From: Amoebophrya sp. A120
Lineage: Eukaryota > Sar > Dinophyceae > Syndiniales > Amoebophryaceae
Reading direction: 5' to 3'
NCBI GenBank assembly: GCA_905178155.1
Contig: CAJINV010000016.1
Coordinates: 558,001 to 622,000, forward strand
DNA: 64,000 nt
The translations under genes and the position numbers were made by a program. The notes beneath the pieces are model-generated. The model saw nothing but the letters and a program-made list of their open reading frames with translations, had not been told where the DNA came from and did not search any database. This document shows positions 39,568 through 54,500 of this stretch, piece after piece (the first letter of the stretch is position 1; each line of letters opens with the position of its first letter).

Positions 39568-42500
39568 TATCCTGAGTAAAAACGTCCCCACCCCAGAGTT
39601 GTGATGCAGATTTGCAAAGACAGGAAGACTTGTAATGTGCATCCCCATGAGAGCCATTTCCAGTCGTGTTTTGGAATTTGTGATGCTGTGAACAGGATGA
39701 GCAGATGAATCTGTCATGCGGCTGCACTTGCTAACCTGCACTACACTGCAGAGTGCAACTTGTCATGCGTGACTCACAAAACTCCCAGGCTTGTGTTGCA
39801 AAATCCCCATCCTGAGTCTGGTGTGGGTACGTTTTTACTCAGGATACCACGTGGCTTTTCATCATAACGATCAGTTCCAGAAGCGCTTCCATATAGCGGA
39901 TGAAACTGCGGCAGAACATCCGCACATCGGGGTTGGAGCGGAAATGCAGCTCCACGGCCTGCTCTCCCGTGTAGTACCGGGCGGATTTGTGCCCATACGC
40001 GAGGTTGTTGGTCGTCACGTAATGTTTGCTGTGCTTGTTTTTTCTCCGGGCGGCACGGGTTCTACTGCTGGAGGACTTAGCACTTCGGCTTGATGCAGGT
40101 CTTCTATTAACCGAGGAAGCTGTTGCGAGCTTTGTGGCTGTTGTTGTTCCTGCCCTCGTCCCCATTGTGCTGGAACTGGTACCGATCGGAGCTTGTTGTC
40201 CTGTGTTTGCTGCAGCGCCGCCGCTGAGATTCGAGGCTCTTGACCCGCTTTGATGTTGACGTTCTGCTGCTGTGCTTTCGTTGTAATCAGCATCGTCGAT
40301 TAGACCACCACTGCGGAGGGCTTGTGGGGACGCACTTGCTGCAGCCGCTGATTGTTCCACCCCAGATGGTTGCTGCGGAGGCTCGTCTTGGGCAGCTGCT
40401 GCGCCAGAAATTGGAGGGCCTTCTTGCGCAAGAACAGGCCCTATTCCACCTTGCTCGCCGGAATGTCGTGGAGCTGCCCGTCGCTTTTCGCTTTGTTCAC
40501 TCGAGGTCTTACTAGTGTATCCTGTGCCAAAGTATCGTACTCGTACTGATCGATTGCAGCCATGCATAACAAAGGACGTGCTTCGATATCTGATTCTAAA
40601 CGACAAGCTCTGAAAAATATGTAAACGTGAAGCAACCACTACGTAGTACGATAGGACATACAACTTTTGCAACGCATATACTGGATCTAGCAGCGATCGG
40701 AAGTCGAGTAGGGGACGACACCCTAGTACTCCGTGAGGTGCTAGATCGGGTCGTGGCTTGAAGTGCTGGACTATCTCTGCTATCAGCTTTCTTCACTGCT
40801 GCCTGCTGCTCCCCACTGTCGCTGTCACCCGAAAGAGTCGACAATGTCGCACCGGAAGCGGATTCCGGCATATTGCTCCCCGACCCGCCACTCCTACTGG
40901 TCGTTGAGCGGCTGCGACTCCCGTCGAAATCGCGCCGAGAACCTTTTTCGTTGTTTTGCTACTCGTGCATTCTATGCTGAGAAGGATTTGCATAAGTACT
41001 AGCAACAGAAATCTAACTCCACTAGCTTAGACGCGCAAGACAAATCTTCCTTCCAATAGCAAATACCGCGCTTCGACGGAATCGAAATCGGCGCAGGCCG
41101 CTTTGCGTCTAACGGAGACGCCCCGTCCGCCACTAGGTGACGCTTTGTTGATGTTTCTCCTGGTGCAGTACGATCTGCTACTTCTTCAGCGTCGCCGGCC
41201 ATCGCGGAAAATCGTGGATCAGGTGCACCATCAACCTGTATTTCGCTCCTATCCTGCTCTAGTTCGCCGTCTCTACCAGCACGACCAGCAGCTGCGTCTA
41301 CTGCCGTAGTGAAGCCCTCTTGCCGGTTTACCCTCGCCCGCTCCCTCGCAGTAGTGCTAGGTGCGGTGCTGGGACGGAGCATCCAACTCTCGTCTTTTGG
41401 TGAGGAATCCGACTCTTCGCTGCTACTACTGGACGATTCGGTCGACGAAGGCATGCCGGCGACGTCTGGGTTGAGATTGTTTCTCACGGTGGCAGCGGCG
41501 ATCGTGGTCGCAGCAGCAGCAGCAGCAGCGGATTTTTTAGCAGCCGCGGCTGTGGTCGCCATTGCAACAGCAGGAGCTGCTTTTGACGTTAAAACAGTTC
41601 TACTCCCTGTAGTTGCACTACTTCCGATAGCACCACTGCCCCAGTTGGTATTACTACTAAAAGAACCAGCCACGCCAGCGTGACCAGCACCGATCAGCGT
41701 CGCGGTGGAACCTACTTGCTGCCGCACAATGCTCTGAGAAGAGGTACCAACAGTTGCAGACGTTTTCACCTTACTCAAACTGGAGATCGGCACGGTTGAC
41801 CTACTTAGGCGGCTACTGATTGTAGTAGGTCCCCCACCGGGCATAATTTTTGTTGTTGAAAAGCGCCGGCTGTTCCAAGTCAATTCTTCCATAGGATCAT
41901 CCTCGAACACACTCGCCTGGTCGTCCACAAAGGGCTCCGCGATAAAAACCGACTGGTAACGCACTTGCCGGTAATCCAAAGCTGGTTGTTCTCTGCGGAT
42001 TCTAGTCGGAGGTTTCTTTGCTGGGAAAGATGAAGCGCCACCGTTTGGTTGATCCCCACCAGTACTCGTGGTCGAGGCCCGACTTGTCAAGGATTGCGAT
42101 TTTCCAAATGGCGGAGGTCCTCCGGCGCCACTATTCATCTCTCCAAATATTTCATCGCCCTTTTTCTCTATTAACGGAGAATGGTGAATTGTTACCGGTC
42201 GCCGCTGCTTTCGGTTTGCAGCAGGGAGACTCAAACTGCTAGTGGAAGCTAGCCCTGCTCCTTCTGGACTGTCGTCATCCGCTGCAGCGTATCGTAAGGA
42301 AATATCCCCCCTCCCCATATTGAAAACGCATTCGTCTGAAAATTTGTGATGCAGATTTGAGGTCACAAATCCTGTCTGTCTTGCAAGAAGGCAAAGCCAG
42401 AGAGTCCGCCGCATTATGCCGGCGGCTTGTGATGCTGTTGGGCTTACAGAGCCGACATCTGTCACGCTAGTCCCGTACGTCAAAACCTCTCGACCCAGGC

Positions 42501-45500
42501 TTAGCATATGCCTGCAGTCCTCTCCAGCAAGACAGACTTGATTTGTGTACGCAAATCCAGCATCAGAAACTTCGTTTCGATATGGGGAGGGGGGACTTTT
42601 CCTTTTGATACAGCGGAAGAAGAGAAATCGTTTGAGTTGTAGGAAGTCTTGCTGTCATTCCTTGTATACACAGCCCCCTCGGAAATGTAGTGATGCACGC
42701 TCCGATGCCCGCCGACCGATACGACCCTCGGCATCGCCCTGGGCCCGACGCCAAAGGACGTCTTCATCGCGGACCTTTGCTGATGCAACAAGGAGTCCGA
42801 CCCGAGCCCGCCGAAGGAGACCGTCCTCTTCGTGATTCCAGGGTGAAAAGAGGCAGAACGGGAGAATTTTTTCGGCTGCCGATGGACCAATTCCAGGACT
42901 TCCTCCGGCTGGCTTGATCTCTTCGGCGTGATGCGGTCATAGGGCGTGGCGTCCGCAGCAGAATTCAAAGCGTCGTCATCTAGCGGCGGGGGCGACGGGC
43001 TGGTTTTGGGCTTAGTAGTTGCACTTCCTCGCAGGGGCTCAGCTTGCGCTTGCAATTCTTCGATTCCGGATTTTTTCGACACATCTTCTTCCTCATTGTC
43101 CTGATTTGTTTCACTTTCCAAGTTTAATGCGCTCGATCCCACTTTGGCTTTTGGTGCAGCAGAAAAGGTCTGCCCTGGAGGATCGTTGTGCACCGGAGGA
43201 GCCGCCAGCATGCTCTGCACGGACCCAGAAAAACGATTGACGACTACATTGCCCTTTCCCCGGACTCTCGCATGATCCCCCACCGGGCGCTGCCGCCACG
43301 GCTGGGCAACCGGCGGAGCATGCAAGGCGACGGAAGGGCTTTTGGGTTGCGAGGACTGGAAAGACGAGGACGTACGATCGTAATCATCTCCGCCTGCGGA
43401 CGACGATAGCGAGTTGAAGGACGGAAAGTCTCGAGCAGTGCCTTCACCTCGTATAAACCCCTGCAAAAGTATTCTTGCGCTCGTAGTTTAATTGCAATCA
43501 TGCATGACAAACGTGGTTTTCTACCTCAACCTGCATGAGAAGTTTCATTTTTCCTTCAGCAAAAATCATTTCTGATGCAAAAATTCCTACTTCTAGTGAA
43601 AAACTTTTGCAATGCATACCTCGCACCGGAAGTCTGATACTGGTCGGCGTCGACGCAGATTTTGGCCCGCCGAGCCGGCCGGCTAAACGAGACAGGTTGG
43701 CAGGCTCGGACTGCGCTAGAAGCGGGTTCGGGATCGCGCTTCGGCTTCGCAGAGCGTCTACTTGTCCTGTACTTTGCGGTAGTTGTACCAAGCCCGCCCC
43801 TGAATGCCGCGCAGATTCAGAAATGAAGTCAGGTGGCACTGACGATGATCTCGCTGTTGCTGATCCACCTACTACGCCACTGCCAAGCCCTCCACTTGAT
43901 CTCTGTACCTCTCCCTCCGGGCTGCTTTCCGGCGAGGCAACATTCCCAGTACCCAATTCGTACGCCAAATCTGGACTATTATCATCATCACCGAAGGGGT
44001 CCTCGCCGTTGCCTTCCCGAACGGGCGAAAGTTGCGGATCTCTAGTAGAAGTTGTATCTGCGTCATGAATATTCGCCGCTGCTGCTGCACCCGCCGTTGG
44101 GGCCGTTGGTCCCATACTTGTTCCGAAAGACCCGTCCTCTGTCGAGCCCGAGGGGAAAGCGCGAGTAAGCCCAGCACTTATTGCTCCACCACCACCACCA
44201 CCCAGCGGGTCAGAAGCCGCCCGGGCCCACAGTGCCGAGACCGCGGGTAGATCATCATTACTGGTCCCGCTTGGCACCCCGGTTGCAATCAGTTCATCGG
44301 ACACCGGGCGGGGGAAGGGGTTCGTTTTCGTGCCTGGAGTAGAGAAATGCGCGGGTCTCGTCATCTGCGACGCAGTTGTACTAGGACTAGCCGGTTGTCT
44401 GATCATATACGACGAGGCTGTTGCTGCTGCTGCTGCTGCTGGTCCTGCTGCTATCCCTTCTCGACGTCCACCATCTTCCGTCGGCGGCGAAGCACTGTCG
44501 GACAAAGGCGTTTGAATCACCTGCACGTCCTGATTCGCGGTCTGCTCTTGTAGCTGTTGAAATGCGGAAACCGAGAGTGTCGGAGGAGAACTAGCGCGTG
44601 GCCTTCTCACGCGCGCTGCTGTCATCGGAGACAGTAAATCCTCGCTTCGCTTCTGTTTCGCGATAGAGTTACTGGAGTGTCTCTCTTCGTCGTCACTCTG
44701 CGTGGATCCGGACTTTCTCTCGGGCTTGTCCTCAACATCGTTTAGAAGTTGTTGCTCAAGCTCACCGCCGTCAGTGATACCGCCGTCAGTAACAGCACCC
44801 GCCTCCGCCGGCAACCCGAGCAGCCCCCCGCGAACAGAGGTAGTTGTACTAGAGTGGTTTCGTCCACCTGCAGCACTACTACCTCCGCCACCTGCCCCGC
44901 CCGCTGGGCTGGACACAAACTTCGCCCGGTCTTTGAACGGCGACCGCCTTTTCAACATCGTGGGCGATCGGGCGATCGGCGTGCGCGTGATGATCTCCGT
45001 GCTCGACCTTGTGAGATGATGCTGGTGGTACTGACTGATTTCTTTTTCCCCGCCGCTAGACGCGGTGTTCCTGTCATGATTGCTGTGCCTGGTCGTCGCA
45101 GCTCCAGACATTACCCCACTGGCCCCATAATTGTGGGTCAAGTGCCCAAAACCACCTCTGTGGTCTGTCCGCCCCCGATACTTGTTGCGCCGACGTCGAT
45201 CCAAGTACTGCTCCTTGAGTAAGCAGACGGCCTTGTCTTGAAAGAGATCGAACCCCGTGCGCGGGTCAGACCACCGGTGCTCGATGAGGAGTAGGTCTAG
45301 CGAATCCAACGCGTCAGACAGTTGTCGCATCATCTTCCTGGCCTCGTTGTTGTTCGCATATTCAAATTCCACGGTGACCGCGACTTGGCGAAAAAGGAAA
45401 TAAGATTTTTTGTTTGCCGGGACAGAAGTATTGGCATTGGAGGTATTTTCATCGGCAGCAGTTGTAGATGTACCAACACGGGGCTGCTTCTGCTCCTTTT

Positions 45501-48500
45501 CGCGAAGATCCTGCTGCTGCGTGGAATCACCATTGATGTTACCAGCTGCACCACGGCTAGTTCTACTCGCATTGTTTGTGGGAGTCGCCGGCGCTTCTGG
45601 CGCTTCTTTGCTACCATTTCCGCCTGCTTTTGCCTTGCTCAGCCTTTGCTTCCTCTCCACAGCCTCTGCGGCAGTACTAGAACTGGACCCTGTTGAAGAA
45701 GCCGTGTTGCTCATACCACTAGAAGAGGACCCATCACTAGCGCCTGCCCCGCCGGGAAGGAACATGGCCCGCAGCAAATACGTCGTCATGTCCGTGCCTT
45801 TCGGGATTCCGCCGGAACTCAGCGCCGATCCGGTCAGAAAGGACTGCATGCTGGAAATTGCAACGGACAAGACACTGTCTGCACTGGCGGTAGACATCCG
45901 CATACTGAATCCCCCCGCCGAGTCTGCGGAGATCCCCCTCGCCCACGCGACGTCGCCCGCTTTCGGATGTTGAAACGGGGGCTGCACCAAAGGAAAGGTT
46001 GGCAGCGCATTGTACGGCGGTAAAACACTGTCCAGAAAATTCGTCAAGTTTTCCTCCTCCTTCTTTCTTTCACTGGAAGCGACTAGGTAGTCGACAAGTG
46101 CATTTGGGAACTCGTGGAATCCACGATCTGGTTTGGCTGCTTTATTGCTGTTGTTTAGCGACTTGTTGTCGATAGGGCTTTCCTTGCCAACATTGCCACT
46201 ATTTGTTCCTCCACCTCCTGGAGGGGATCCTCCACCTCCATGCCCCCCTGCGCCGGTAACAGCTCCCGACAGATTTGGACTATTGTAATTGTTCACCCCT
46301 CCAACAAAAGTCGTACTCCCGCCACTCCCTTGTGTGTCAAAAGTCCTCACAGTTGAAGAGCTTTGCGTCAAATCGTTCCCCGTCCTCGCACCACCCAAAA
46401 CACTAGTACCTGCCAACCCGGAGGAAATCGACATTGACAAAGCTGCTTCCCCGATCAACGAGGGGTTGTAGGCGTGGGTGTGCTATGCATTGCAAATAGG
46501 TCTGGGTCTGGAAGAATGCAAGGCAGTCATGCTTGTCTGGTACGACTGAAGGATCTGTGATGCGTGTCCAAGAAGAGAACCCGTTGCTTGTCATGCAAAA
46601 ACGCAGCTGTCATGCGGAAAGCGCAACACTAAGCCACGCAAATATTTCTCGTCATGCTTGGCTGTGCATTACAGAGCATTTACCATTCACAACTCAGCAT
46701 CACAAGTTTCCAGACCCAGACATATTCGCAATCCATATGTGCAGCCGGTGATGGACACTTTTTCCCGTCCTTGCCGCTTCCCTCCGCGCTGCCTCCCGCT
46801 GCTCTAACTTTTCCAACTCCTGAATGCGTTCCCGCATGGCGACATCTTCCAGTAAAGAGTTCGCCGCGCGGCGAATCCACCTCACGCCCATGAGTCTGTT
46901 GCGCAGGTCCGCGGTTTGCTGGTTTAGTTTCTGATAATCTTTCACGTAGTTGAAAAAGTTTTTCCCTGCTCCGGTCTGCTTCTCCGCGGGACAGTAACCC
47001 GGCATTAAATCCTGCCGGTCGGGAACGTCTTCGTCAATGTAGTGCGGTTTGTTAGCCAAGTTCTCAACAAACGGGTTCGGTACGTAGTCTTTTTTATTTT
47101 TTCCAAAGATCGCACTCGCCCGACAAGACCCTTGCCCGACCAGCACCTGACCGCGCGAAATGCTGGATGGCGTGATGATCGACAAGCCGGGACTTTTTCG
47201 CCGGTCGCGAAGACTAGTACTAGTACCTCCACCTCCTCCGGTGGAAAACGACCGTGGACTGGTTGCTCCGCCTCCGTAGCTCCTACCCCCGCCGCGGGGG
47301 GATGTTGACAATGCCCCCTCGTGCCCGAAAAACTTCATCATGGCTGCGTTGGCCTTTGCTTTCGCAGTCCCCGCTGCGTCTGCTTTTGGCGTTGTCTGTG
47401 GCGTCGCCAGCTGCAGGGGTCTTCCGCCAATCCCCCGTCGCTCGCGGAGGGAGAGGCCAACGCCTGTTGGCGTTCCGCCAGATTGTACTACACCTCCGGG
47501 GGCTTTGGCCTTCGCAGGGATGAAAGTCGGCGGCAGCATGGCAGACTGAGGATTGGCCGCGGTGCCTGTCGACTGCTGGTGTGCCGCTTCAGGAAGAAGT
47601 GCAGCTACACCAGGTATTTCTCCGGCTGCAGCCCCTGCTTTCCCTTTCGCTGCTGCTTTCGCCGCGATCGTCGAGAGAATCGCTGAGGCTGCCTTTGCAA
47701 CCGCTGGAGGCGGGACTGGAACTCGTGCTGCATCACCCCCGGCCGACTCTGAGAACTGCACCGCTTTGATGCCACCAGGCAACGGCCTCGGTTGATCGTC
47801 ATCTGTACCCGACAGCGGTGGATCTTGCAGCCGTAAAGCGCTCGGCCTCGACGCTCCTTCCTGTTCATGTGCGGCGCCAGCAAGTGGCGTAGTGCCCGCT
47901 TTATTCAGATCGTCCCAACTCAACGCCAAACCTTCTTTTCTCGCCCCCTTCTCCTTTTTCAAACCACCCGCACCACGAACGTCCTTCGGAGAATCGACCT
48001 TCGATTTTCCAGCAGTCTTTGCCGCAGATGTGGTTCCTGGAACAGCAGCGGCAGCCGGAGTAGGCTTGGCTGCTGATGCTGTCCGAGCAGCACTCCCAGC
48101 GGCCTTCGCTTTATTTCTAACGACCTGCGAAGTAGAAACGAATCGGTTTGACGAGACACCAGCCCCAACTCCATCTTTGTTTCGACTTTCCGCGGAAAGC
48201 CTGCTTTCCTCAGTGTCTCTGACTTTATGCGGCAATGCACTGGTGCCGCGCGTCAGCCGTTCGCCGTCGTCGAGGGGGTTTCTCCGATTTTTGGACTCCT
48301 TGTCTAAATTGCTAAACCGCCAGAAGCGTTGCAGTAGCTTCTCGAGAAAAATTTGGCTCTTCGGGGACAAATCGATGTCCTGTTTGATGGAAGGTTCGAA
48401 ATGGGCCCCGGCTAGGCCACCCGGATTCCTATTTTTCTTGTCCAGCACGGCATCACTCGGGTTCACAATGGTACTGCTTGTCAGCGGCGTCGTTTCGCGA

Positions 48501-51500
48501 ACAAGCTCCGGGGTTGCGGGTCGGGTTGGCGGGCCGGAAGTTCCTCCAGTAGACGAACCGAGGTCAGGGGAATCGGGACCTGTTTCTGGTGTCGCACGAG
48601 CAGCAGCAGCTCCGGTGGTTGCGCTCGCCTCTGTTCGAATTCCTGCTTCACCAGTTCCGGCAACTGCCGGAACCATATCACGACCCGCTCTCGGGGTCTG
48701 CTCCGGTGAGGTCTCGCCACCGACCGGTTCGTGTACAGGGGCAGAAGATTGCGCAGGTTTTGCGGTTGGCGCGGCACCTGATCCGGCATTTCCCCCGGGC
48801 GGCCCTCTTTCCCCCGCAGAACTTCCCCCGCCGCTCTGATCCCTACTAGCTGCAGAATTTTCCTTCGGTCCCTTTTTCGCTGGTATCTGCGGACTCCCTG
48901 GTCCAGCACTCCCCCCGGTATCTGCGGGGGAGTTGCGGCCACTGGCAGAATATGTTGTGCTCACACCACCTCCGCCGGACCGGCGCTTTTTCACTTTCTC
49001 CAGCTCCTCCTTCAGCTGTTCCTCGGATGATACACTGTGTTTGCACACTAACGGGTACACTTTTTTTTCCTCTTCGTGCTTGTACCTGTGACTGTGATGA
49101 TGTCGAGAAGCAGTAGAACCATGCTGGCCACCATGGTGCCCCCCGTGGCCGCCAGCACCGGCCGCAGAACCATTACTTCTGTGCCCGTGAACATGGGGAA
49201 GATGCTGATGAAACACCCCAAACTTAGTATCTTTTCTACTCGGCTTCTTGTTCTCATCCAATTTCTCAAAGGATTCAATCGGCTGCCCGAATAGTGAGAA
49301 TCTCTCCTGAATGATCGCCAAGTGCTTTTCGTGCCGCTCCTTCATCAGCTGTAGTTCGTCGATATCCTCCTTTGCCTCCAAGACCGCAACCGGGACGGTC
49401 TCCGATTTTCTCCATTTTTCCTTTTTCTTCTTGGATTCGTAGGAACTAGTACTTCTGTACTCCTGCGACTCAGATCTAGACCCCGTAGTCCCGCCGCGCG
49501 TCTGTGCTCGAGTATCACCACCTGTGCTGCCCGTAGCCTGTCCCTTGGTTTCCGCAGTGGTGGTCCCAGCAGCCGTCTCACCCCCATTAGCAAACCTCGC
49601 GCCCGATGCGTCTCCTGCGCCACCGGAAGCAGGACCTTCTCCACTGTTGCTCGACGTCCCGATACCTCCTGTAGTCCCGCCGCGACCAGCAGAAGTCTCC
49701 TCCCCCTCAACATCTTCCAACGACACCAGATACAAGTCTTCCCCCGTCTGCGGATCCTTTTCTCCGATTAACAACCTCCGCACACTGCCGTGCTTGTTGT
49801 GTAAAACCGCCTGCCCGTTCGCGTTGACGGAAATCCGTCGCACCGCGGTGTGCTCGGCGAAGGGATGGAAAATGTAGCCGGGATTTTCCACTTCATTGAA
49901 AAGTGAATCGAATTTCATCTTCGTCAGGGTTTTTTCCAAGTGGATCAAGTATTTCAAAAACCCAACCAAATCCGCAACCGTTTCGAGTTGTATCGATCTC
50001 CGCACGTTCTCGACCGAAAGACGGAATTCGTACTGCTCTCTGTTCTTCGCCGGTAGGGGTAACAATGGGCAGGTCTTTGTCGTCATCTGCTGTTGTTGCT
50101 GCTGATTTATTCTGCCGTCATTTTCGTTTTGATGAACAGAACGAGCTTTACCACTACTACTCTCCACCTTCGCAGCTCTTTCCTTCCCCAAAATCTCTTC
50201 GGTCGGGATCAATTTTTTCAAAACCTTCTGCCTTGATTTCAGCGCCACGTACCCCACGCCCAAACCAAGAGGCTCCAACCCCTCTTCCCTCCGCACGTTT
50301 GCCATGACGCCGGGCAGAATTTTGTAGAAATTCGGATTTTCCGCCGGGAGCGATGTGGCTTTGTCTTTGTCATCAAAGTTGATGTCCCGGACCACATCTT
50401 GATACGTCGATTTTGGCACTTCGTGGAGCACGTCTAATGCGTAGAGCGGAAAGGGCCGGCCGTCGTTGTCGCGGATAAAGTGGCCGACTTTGTTGTTGTC
50501 TGGGTTGGGAGAGGAGGAAATAGTTGGTTTTCTTGAAGATTTTCCGTCAACAGACTGCGGTTCGTCATTGGGATCCTCATCGTCAAAATCCATTACCGCG
50601 GGAAGAATCCAGGAAGCAGAACTGCTTCTGCTTTCGTAAAGATCAGCTCCAAAAAGAGAGTGCAGCCCGCCTCTCCGGTCAACATTTCTTTTGCTGGACG
50701 ATGCTGCGCTGAAAGCCCCGTCGGATCTCCGATGCGTCATGCTGGCTCCCCCGTCTGACCTCCGATGAGTCATGCTGGCACCGCCGTCAGATCTCCGATG
50801 CGTCATACTGGCGCCGCCGTCAGATCTCCGATGCGTCATGGCAGGACCACCGCCTCTGCTAGAGGCGCCCGGAGCTGGTCGTCCTGCACCTCCACCACCA
50901 ACCCCGGCCGCGTCTACAATATGGCCCGCGACGACCGTCCGCTTGGTACTTCCAGCTTTTTTCCGTTTTGGGCTGCCTGGTTCATCGTCGTCATCGCCCC
51001 AAATGCCCATATCCGCCACAAATCTCCCCTCCGCCTTCGCCGACCCGCGAACGGGTAGTTCGATCGCCCTCGGTGCGTGCGGAACCACGATCCGTCTGGT
51101 CGGAACTTCTGGAGGGCCCAAACTCAGAGAGGAGGACGAGTCAGAGGAATCCGAATCCTCGGATTCCTGGTGCACTTGCGCGCCGACTTGTCTGTGGTGC
51201 TGCGGTTGCAGCTGCTGCTGGGGCCCTGCAGGTAGTCCTCCAACCGGAACTCTCACTAGCGGAACACGATCATGCGGGTGATCGTCTCTCCCCCCCTCCT
51301 CCTCACCCCCGCCTTCCGTCTCCACCAGCTCCCGCCTGAGCAACATTCTTGGGTTGCTGTGAAATTTCTGCCTGTTCGGCGCAATCCGTTCCCTCGAGCG
51401 ACTTCGCACCGGCGGCCTTCCTTGCCGCCGCAGAGAACTCGTCATGCCCATCGGCAAAGGAGATGTTGGCGGGGTGAAAACTGAATTCAGGTCTTCATCG

Positions 51501-54500
51501 GATGTGTTTGGCCCGGGATCCAACATGCTCGCAAGCCGGTCGGATAACGAAGGCGCTCTCGAACGAACACTCCACGAACTGTCTGCACTCAACCGGTAGT
51601 CATCAACCGCCTCTCCTATGTCAGAGAGCGCGCCGTTGGTGCCGCGAAAGTTAGGACTGTTGTTCCCAGGAAGTTCTAGATTTGGCGCTGCAACGCCCAT
51701 AGCGGCAGCTTCGGAAGGACTCAGTGCCTCGCCGTCAATACTGAGCGACGGACTGGAAGGGGATGGTCGGTGGAAAAGGGACGTGACATTCGGAAGATGG
51801 TCTACGGTGAAAGGTGCCATTGGATGCACCCCGCGAACGCGGGTTGTACCACTCCTCGCATTACCAAACATGTGCTCCAGTGTAATCGGATCTGAGGCCT
51901 GTGACGCATTCCTCGGCGCAGCAGCTTGTGACAAACTCATACCTTGTAGTCCCGCTCTCGTACTTTTCGCGGCAACCGGCATCCGCGGAACGTTGTTGAA
52001 GTTGTTTCTTTGCGTAGTCCCTACCATCGGCGTCTGCACCACCGCTGCTTCCGCCAACCCCACATTCATCTCCGGCGTGTTTTGGCGCATCGAGCCCCTT
52101 CGCGACAAGGTTCCCGCGCGGGAGCGCGTCATCGTACTGTAATTCGAGCCCTGGGATTCCTGCCGTTGCATACTGTACATGTTGCTCAAAGACGCTTGCG
52201 ACCGAGTTAAAAGTAGCTGGCCCTGTTCCTGGTCCCCCGAAACTGTAGCAGCGTTTGCAGCCTGCACTTCCAACGCGGAAGCGGAACTGGAGTGAGAATT
52301 ATTTCTCGAATTGTTATGATTTTTCGAACCCTTCCTACTCATGTTTGTTGCACCACCAGAACTTGCCTTCGCCGAGCTGGCTTGCGATTTTGTCTTGGAC
52401 GGCACGCGGTGCGAGGACGACGCGCGATCAAAGGGACTGCTGTTGAGATCGTCGGTGGCAAGTGACTCACCGTCAATTGGCGGGTAGTCGGAAACCGGGC
52501 TAGGACCGTTAAAGAACCCGGTTCCAGTACCAGCAGCAGCAGCAGGTCCAACATTTGCGCCGCCATCTGCAGCGTTCTCCCCGCCAGTACCCGACTCAAC
52601 GCCGGATCTTTTGGCATCCCCTTTGCTGCCTCCTCCCCCGTCGGCATTTTCTTCTTTACCGCCAGATCCAGTAGCACCAGAATCACCAGGCAGCTCTGGT
52701 TCAGCACCACCTTCCGCGTAGTTGTGTATCGTCGTCCCGTCATCGTCGTCAAAATACCACAAACACGCCGCAAACTCCTCGTACACCCGACGTAACACTT
52801 GGTATTGGTACTTCAAGTCCGGTCGTAACTCCTCGGCTAAAAGCCGCAAGTACTGCTCTTCCACGTCGTAATGCCACCTCAAGTCGCGTTCCAAATGCCC
52901 GGGGACGTGCTTTTTCGTTTCCGTTTTCTTGTCCCACAAATCGGAAAACTTGTTCGTCTTCAGCCGCTCCTCCCGGCTGTAGCGGATATTTGCTTTCCGG
53001 ATTTCTCGGTAGGGTTCCTCCGTTTCGCCGTGGCAGAGGAGAAAAAGTTGAAAACTGTACGCGGATTGCCCGTTTTCCTTCACCCCCTTCACCGTGGGAA
53101 CGGTCAAGGGAACGCAGGGCTTCCCCACTGTGTACAATGCGGCCGCTGTCAGTTTCTGCCCCTCGAAGAAATCGAAGTCGCCGAAAATCGACACTTCGGA
53201 AGTTGTCACGCAGTCCGCGAAAATGATGGAGCTGTAGCTCGCTTCCACCTTGGACTTCACTTGAAATCTGTCATAGAACGTGGTCAATTGAGAATTCTTC
53301 ACGATAGACTCCTCAAACTCCGCTAACGATCCGAAATTTGGGTCGTCGAAAACGAGAAAGTTAAACTGTGCGACGACGGTCCCCGGATTAGAAAGAATTC
53401 CGGTGTTGGAAGTGGAAGACGAACTCGCAATAGACTCGATCGCGCGTCGCACGGTCAAGAACGTCGCCCCGAAAATGCCCTGGGCGTTGATCACAGATTC
53501 TGAATTAGAAGCGGTAATGATCGCCTGCTGTTGCTGCTGTTCCTTGCTGGGGGTGCTCGTCGCTTGTTGTTGTCCAGTAGTTGTCCCTGGAGCAGCATTT
53601 GCAGCAGCTCCTACCGCGTGGTCTATTTTCTGCTCGTCCTGAATTTTCACGACATGTTTTTTCCACTCCGACCACTGCTGCTGCATAATCTGGTCCCAGC
53701 ACTGGATACTTGCGTCTTTTACGTCCATCTGGTCTCGGTGTTTTTGTACTTTGTACAAAATCCTATGGGACCTTTGCAGTCGCTGCTTTAAATAGTAGGG
53801 GAGTAAAGGCTCGTCGTCGAGTTGTCCAGCGCCAGGAAACTGATCAACCATGGCGAGCTGTTGGCTCTGACTTGTTTCTGCAGTATTCGCAACCCCACCC
53901 CCGCCTGGACTATTCGAGGAATCGACACTATCTCCGCGGGCACTCAACTGCGTCGGGTTGAATGAGCCAGAAGCAGAACGGGAAACCGTACCTGCAATAG
54001 CCGCGGCGGGCGTCGGCTGTGCTGCTTCGCTAGTAGAAAATGAGTCATCAGCAGATCCACCTAACGCGCCAGCTCCGCCAGCAGCGCCACCTCGGACGAT
54101 CGGGAAAAAGTGCCACCACATAATTGGAGAGGAGACCCCCGCTGCTCCTGTATGGCTATTGCTTGTTGTGTATTCGCTAGCGGAAAGATTTTCCTCTTCC
54201 GTTCCTACCAAATGGAATTGAAAATTTCCGACCGTACGCTGGTACTGCTTCACACTGTGGACGCTCCTGCTCGTGGTCTCTTGTGCGTTTTCGAATTCTG
54301 GTGCTCGACCTGGAGAATGAGAATCTAAATCCTGAATCAAATCCTCTTCCTCCAGAACCTCCGCATACCACCCGTTCGCGCCCGCAACTTTCAACTCAAT
54401 CCCCGGGTCCATCGGGTGGCGTAACGTGTCGAAGATTAGATTTGTCCCATTCAGCAAGTTATAAAATGCAAAAGTGTCTGGGTCTGGAAACTTGTGATGC

